DNA from: Galbula dea
Taxonomy: Eukaryota; Chordata; Aves; Piciformes; Galbulidae
Length of the DNA stretch: 64,000 nt
Assembly: GCA_013399015.1 (NCBI GenBank)
Contig: VWZX01005763.1
Coordinates: 496,001-560,000 of the forward strand
Direction of reading: 5' to 3'
Below, in pieces: positions 60,611-64,000 of this stretch (within the stretch, counting starts at the first letter, position 1; the number at the start of each line of letters is the position of its first letter). The position numbers were made by a program, and so were the translations under genes. The notes beneath the pieces are model-generated. The model did not search any database, had not been told where the DNA came from, and saw only the letters and a list, made by a program, of their open reading frames with translations.

Positions 60611-63600
60611 CTGTGCTCTGCCTGCCCCCTCCTCTCTCCCAAATGCTGAGGAATCTTAATTGCTTTTCCAGTTCATTTCCAAGAACACAGAGACAACAGT
60701 GTGTGTGAGACCAGTTTTGACAAAAGGAATGGTATGCCAATGCCTAGGAATAAATCAATCCTATTTACATAGAGGCACTCTGTGGCAGCAGAAAGGAAAT
60801 CACAGAATGGAAGCAAACGATGGTTTAAAGACATTATTCCTTGCTCTTAGCAGGGAGCTGATAGAGTCCAGAGTGCTGTAGAGCATAGGCTGCTTTACAG
60901 CTATATCTGCTTTTGTAAACAATCTTTTCTTGTTTTAATTTTCTCAAACTTTGAGGTGTCTGTGAGAATTAAACAAGAAATGATTGAATTTCCAGAGGCC
61001 TCAGGAAGCTGTGGAGTTTTTGCTTTCTAATAATCATTTGAACAGTTTGTCCTCAATTCCTTCCCTAAATCTGTTCAGTTAAAAGCTGTGATGTGAAATA
61101 GTTTAGTTGGGTAAGGTATACTGGGCTTATCTGTGTGCAGTGACAGATCTGGAGCTATAAGCAAAGTGTTGAAAGGAGTCTGATTCCCATACTGAGTAAT
61201 GAAACTCTCTCTGTTGGAAAGAAGGAATAATGAGAGCAATCAGAATAGCCTAGCAAAGAGCAGGCCTGGAGAAAGGCTTCTGCCATACTCAGTGGATCAG
61301 TTTGGGTCTGAAGGCTGATAATAGAACCTCATGAAATAATTGGAGGTGAGCAGGGCTATAGAAGTGAGATAGTTAAGAGCTCCTGCCCACTCCCTTGTTG
61401 ATGTCTATAGACCAGGGCCTGTGACCAGGTGCCTCTGCCACCCTTCTGTCTCTCTTGGGGTGAATGACATGCAGCACGAGTTCTCCATTTCCTCCAGCCC
61501 CTGGTGGTGGCACACGATGCCTTCTCGGGAGGAAAACATGCTGCACCCTAGGGAGGAGCGTGGATGGTCTGGAAGGAAAAGGTTGGTTGTGTTCATGTAC
61601 ATCCCAGGATAAATACTGCCTGATTTGTAGGTGAGAATCACCAGGTTGGTAGGAAACAGCACTGATCAACATGCTTAGGAGAGAAAACCTCTGTGTCAAA
61701 GTTTGATAGAGGGAGAGGAGGGATGTGGTAAGGAAGTGCTATGCACATTTAAACTGTTTGAGTTACTCCAGAATAACAGCAATAGGTATGTATCTACATA
61801 TATACAAAGACAAACAAAGGTAATATTCACTTCCCTCATTCAGGTCTAGGAGCTCTACCTCTGTAAAACATCAAAGCAAGTGAATACATTTTGTGCATTT
61901 CCTGCAGCAGCATCCTTGTCAGTGACAGTGATTCCCACACCTGTTCCCTTCCCATTTCTCCCATAATGGTTATTTGCTGGTTTTCCTTCAAGAAAACCTG
62001 TACAGTTTTGGAAAGTACTGGATATTTAGAAAGAAAAACAAAAAGGAAATAGATTTTCCTTTTTCAGAGGTCTCCTGTTTTGTGGGATGGGAGTGGAAGC
62101 AGCCCAGCAGTGTGCCTGCACAAGCCTGCCAGTGCCAGTGCCAGGTGGATAATCCAGAGACCACAAATAAACGATGAGTTACTTCTGGCTTTTATGAATC
62201 ATGAGATATTTATTCTTTTTTTGCACATCCCCCATAACACTGAGGAGGACAGCATGCCTGTCTCTTGCAGTCTTATCAAATGTGAATAAACAGTGCCTGG
62301 AGCACAGTAGCCCTTTAACTTAGCATCTAGGGAAGGCTTTTTCTGTTTTTACTGGGCAACATCTCCTTGACCAGCAGCTTTGTTAGCAGTTACACTGGGC
62401 TTCTAATTGCTTGGAGTTAGAAAATCAGATGTGTAACCCAATAATAGCCAAAGAAGAAATGTGTTATAGTTGCATCTGGTTAGTGTGAGTCCTGTGAATT
62501 ACCAGATAATGAGAACAGAAGAGTACTGCCTCTCTTGCTAAAGAATTATGAAGTGTTAGAAAATTGAAGACGATGTATTGTTGTGTATCACAGTAATGTA
62601 ATCATTTAAAGACACTGCTTAGGCACAGCCTGTTTTTATTTTGCTCTATTGATACTGCAGTTCATTTGAGCAACATCTACCAAGAACTGGCTTGATTCAC
62701 AAGTTAAAAGAATAATATATATAATGCAAAGTAATTGGACTGAACAGGAAACTCTAACTTTGTTTATCCAGTTATGCCCAGCCATAAACTGTGCTTATCA
62801 TATGGGCACAGGACTCCTCCTTTTGCTGTTGGGACTACCTCAGTCCCTGTGACAAGTTAGAGATCTTTTGGGGTGAACCAGAGGGACACTACCAGATGTC
62901 TGCTACTCATTGTAGGGCTCAGAGTGCCCCAGCCTGGCCTTGGAGCTCCCTGCTGGGCACTGGTTCTTGGCCATACTGCCCACCCTGGAAAAGCTGCAGG
63001 AGCGATAGGTGCTGCACAGCCACACCTTCCAAGGTCTGTAGTGAGACATTTCATTCAGCCTCATCCAGCCAGGAATCTGATCTCTGCACAGGAGATGTGT
63101 AAGCACCCTCTTCTAAAGAGCTCTGCATGCTTACAAAATATATTGGGCTTGATCAATGAATCTAACTTACTGTAACCTGGTATTTGGGTTTCCCACGTTT
63201 GTGCTTAATATATGCCAGGAGAGAAATACCTTTCTGTGTCTGTTTTGGCAGTGTGGGTGGTCTCCCAACAGAAATGGTGGGCTGTGACTGCTAAAAGAAA
63301 GTCTGTCCTTCTAAGCAATAGCAGTGTACCTGGTGAGCAGGTCTGAAACCGAATGATTGCATTCATGGCTTCCTGCTGTGTCTAGGGAGTCAATCACAAG
63401 CCACTTTGAGCCTTTGGGTAAGTTGCTTTACTTTATTATTCCAAGACATATCACTTCACTAAACCACATTCTGTGCTTGTTACCTAATGTTGGCATTACA
63501 GTAAGTGCCTGTTCTCAGCCACCATAGGCAGGTATGCACACACCTCTCACTGGCACGCTCATGCAGGAGTGCTCTGGAAGAGATGGCTGACTGACTGGTA

Positions 63601-63738
63601 AATACTGACTTCACTCAGCTGAGGCTTGAGCATCAAAAATGTGTCTGCACACCTTGTAGCTTTTCCAAATCCTAGTTGTCTACCAGAACCAGTAAGATTT
63701 CTTACACCTGTCTGTATTAGACAGAAAGAGAGAACAAC

Positions 63739-63801
63739 AGGAGTTGGACTTGATGACCCTTATGGGTCCCTTCCAACTCTGGATATTCTGTGATTCTGTG
63801 A
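63739..63801 (+). mobile_element. CR1 3' terminus, about 63 bp
   Basis: Reads AGGAGTTGGACTTGATGACC, TTATGGGTCCCTTCCAACTC and ATTCTGTGATTCTGTGAA. It has the same 3' end type as the copy at 25483. Only the last part of the 3' UTR and the tail remain. Confidence 0.9.
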
Positions 63802-64000
63802 ACGTTTTCAGAGGCATAACCAATAAAGTGATGGGTTTGTGTTCTCTAATACATAGATGCACATGCAGAGTGCTGGAGGAGATTCTGAGAAGACATTTGG
63901 CACTGTGACCCCAGATACCAGCAGCCTGTGTGCCAGCCAGGGGCCTGAGCTGGGCTCCTTGGGAGGTCTGAGTTTCCTGTGCTCCAAGTGCATGTGGCTC

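Larger units (their letters stand above)
52946..63738. other. Long CR1-free intronic stretch with CpG-retaining blocks
   Basis: Nearly 10.8 kb without a recognised CR1, the longest such gap here. It holds the CpG-retaining blocks at 53460, 55949 and 60560 and the pyrimidine-rich stretch at 57000. G+C-richer patches at about 61380-61600 and 62870-63070 are of unknown origin. No gene recognised. Confidence 0.5.
32919..64000 (+). other. TENM2: Putative TENM2 intron downstream of the exon (3' part outside the window)
   Basis: The next expected teneurin-2 segment is rich in His, Pro and Asn (PPNHHSQS-like) and is followed by the transmembrane region. It does not appear here, so the intron should continue past the window's right edge. 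The interval carries CR1 copies, low-complexity DNA and several CpG-retaining blocks noted separately. Confidence 0.8.

Overview
The window looks like avian nuclear DNA: a long, AT-rich, CpG-poor vertebrate intron landscape carrying at least nineteen CR1 non-LTR retrotransposon fragments. Their 3' ends have the avian form, with a CCCTTCCA core and octamer-like ATTCTATGA / ATTCTGTGA tails. CR1 covers roughly 6.3 kb, about 10% of the window. I cannot name the species. I see no bacterial genes, operons, CRISPR arrays, tRNA or rRNA genes. Only one protein-coding segment is convincing: a 210-bp exon at 32709-32918 on the + strand. It encodes part of the N-terminal cytoplasmic domain of teneurin-2 (TENM2), a very large transmembrane adhesion receptor of neurons. 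The rest is most simply read as two TENM2 introns, at least 32.7 kb upstream and at least 31.1 kb downstream of that exon. Long introns are normal for teneurin genes. Layout: 1-8 kb holds five CR1 copies and a 31-bp minisatellite (2837-3043). 8-20 kb is mostly unique sequence, with one CR1, a perfect-stem hairpin (11300-11347) and an AT-rich inverted repeat (18112-18187). 20-27 kb holds further CR1s, including a tail-to-tail inverted pair (25483-26109 and 26244-26975). 27-32.7 kb has TA, GT and CAAA low-complexity DNA. The exon follows, and 33.4-36 kb has G/T-rich DNA, an old CR1 end and a very old, degraded CR1. 38.9-39.5 kb has two CR1 ends. 45.86-46.89 kb has an internally deleted CR1 whose reading frame is still open, followed at once by a second CR1. 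52.6 kb has an antisense CR1. 53.4-56.1 kb and about 60.6 kb have blocks that keep CpGs and may be conserved non-coding elements or unannotated exons. 63.74 kb has a last CR1 end. Points worth checking are: the sense-strand bias of CR1 relative to TENM2 (16 sense, 3 antisense, plus one tiny antisense scrap); two hypothetical alternative exons whose phase matches the TENM2 exon (43617-43751 and 55949-56013); the frame-preserving internal deletion in the 46-kb CR1; and recurring G/T-rich tracts with G-quadruplex potential. I found no clear previously undescribed system; these are leads, not demonstrations.
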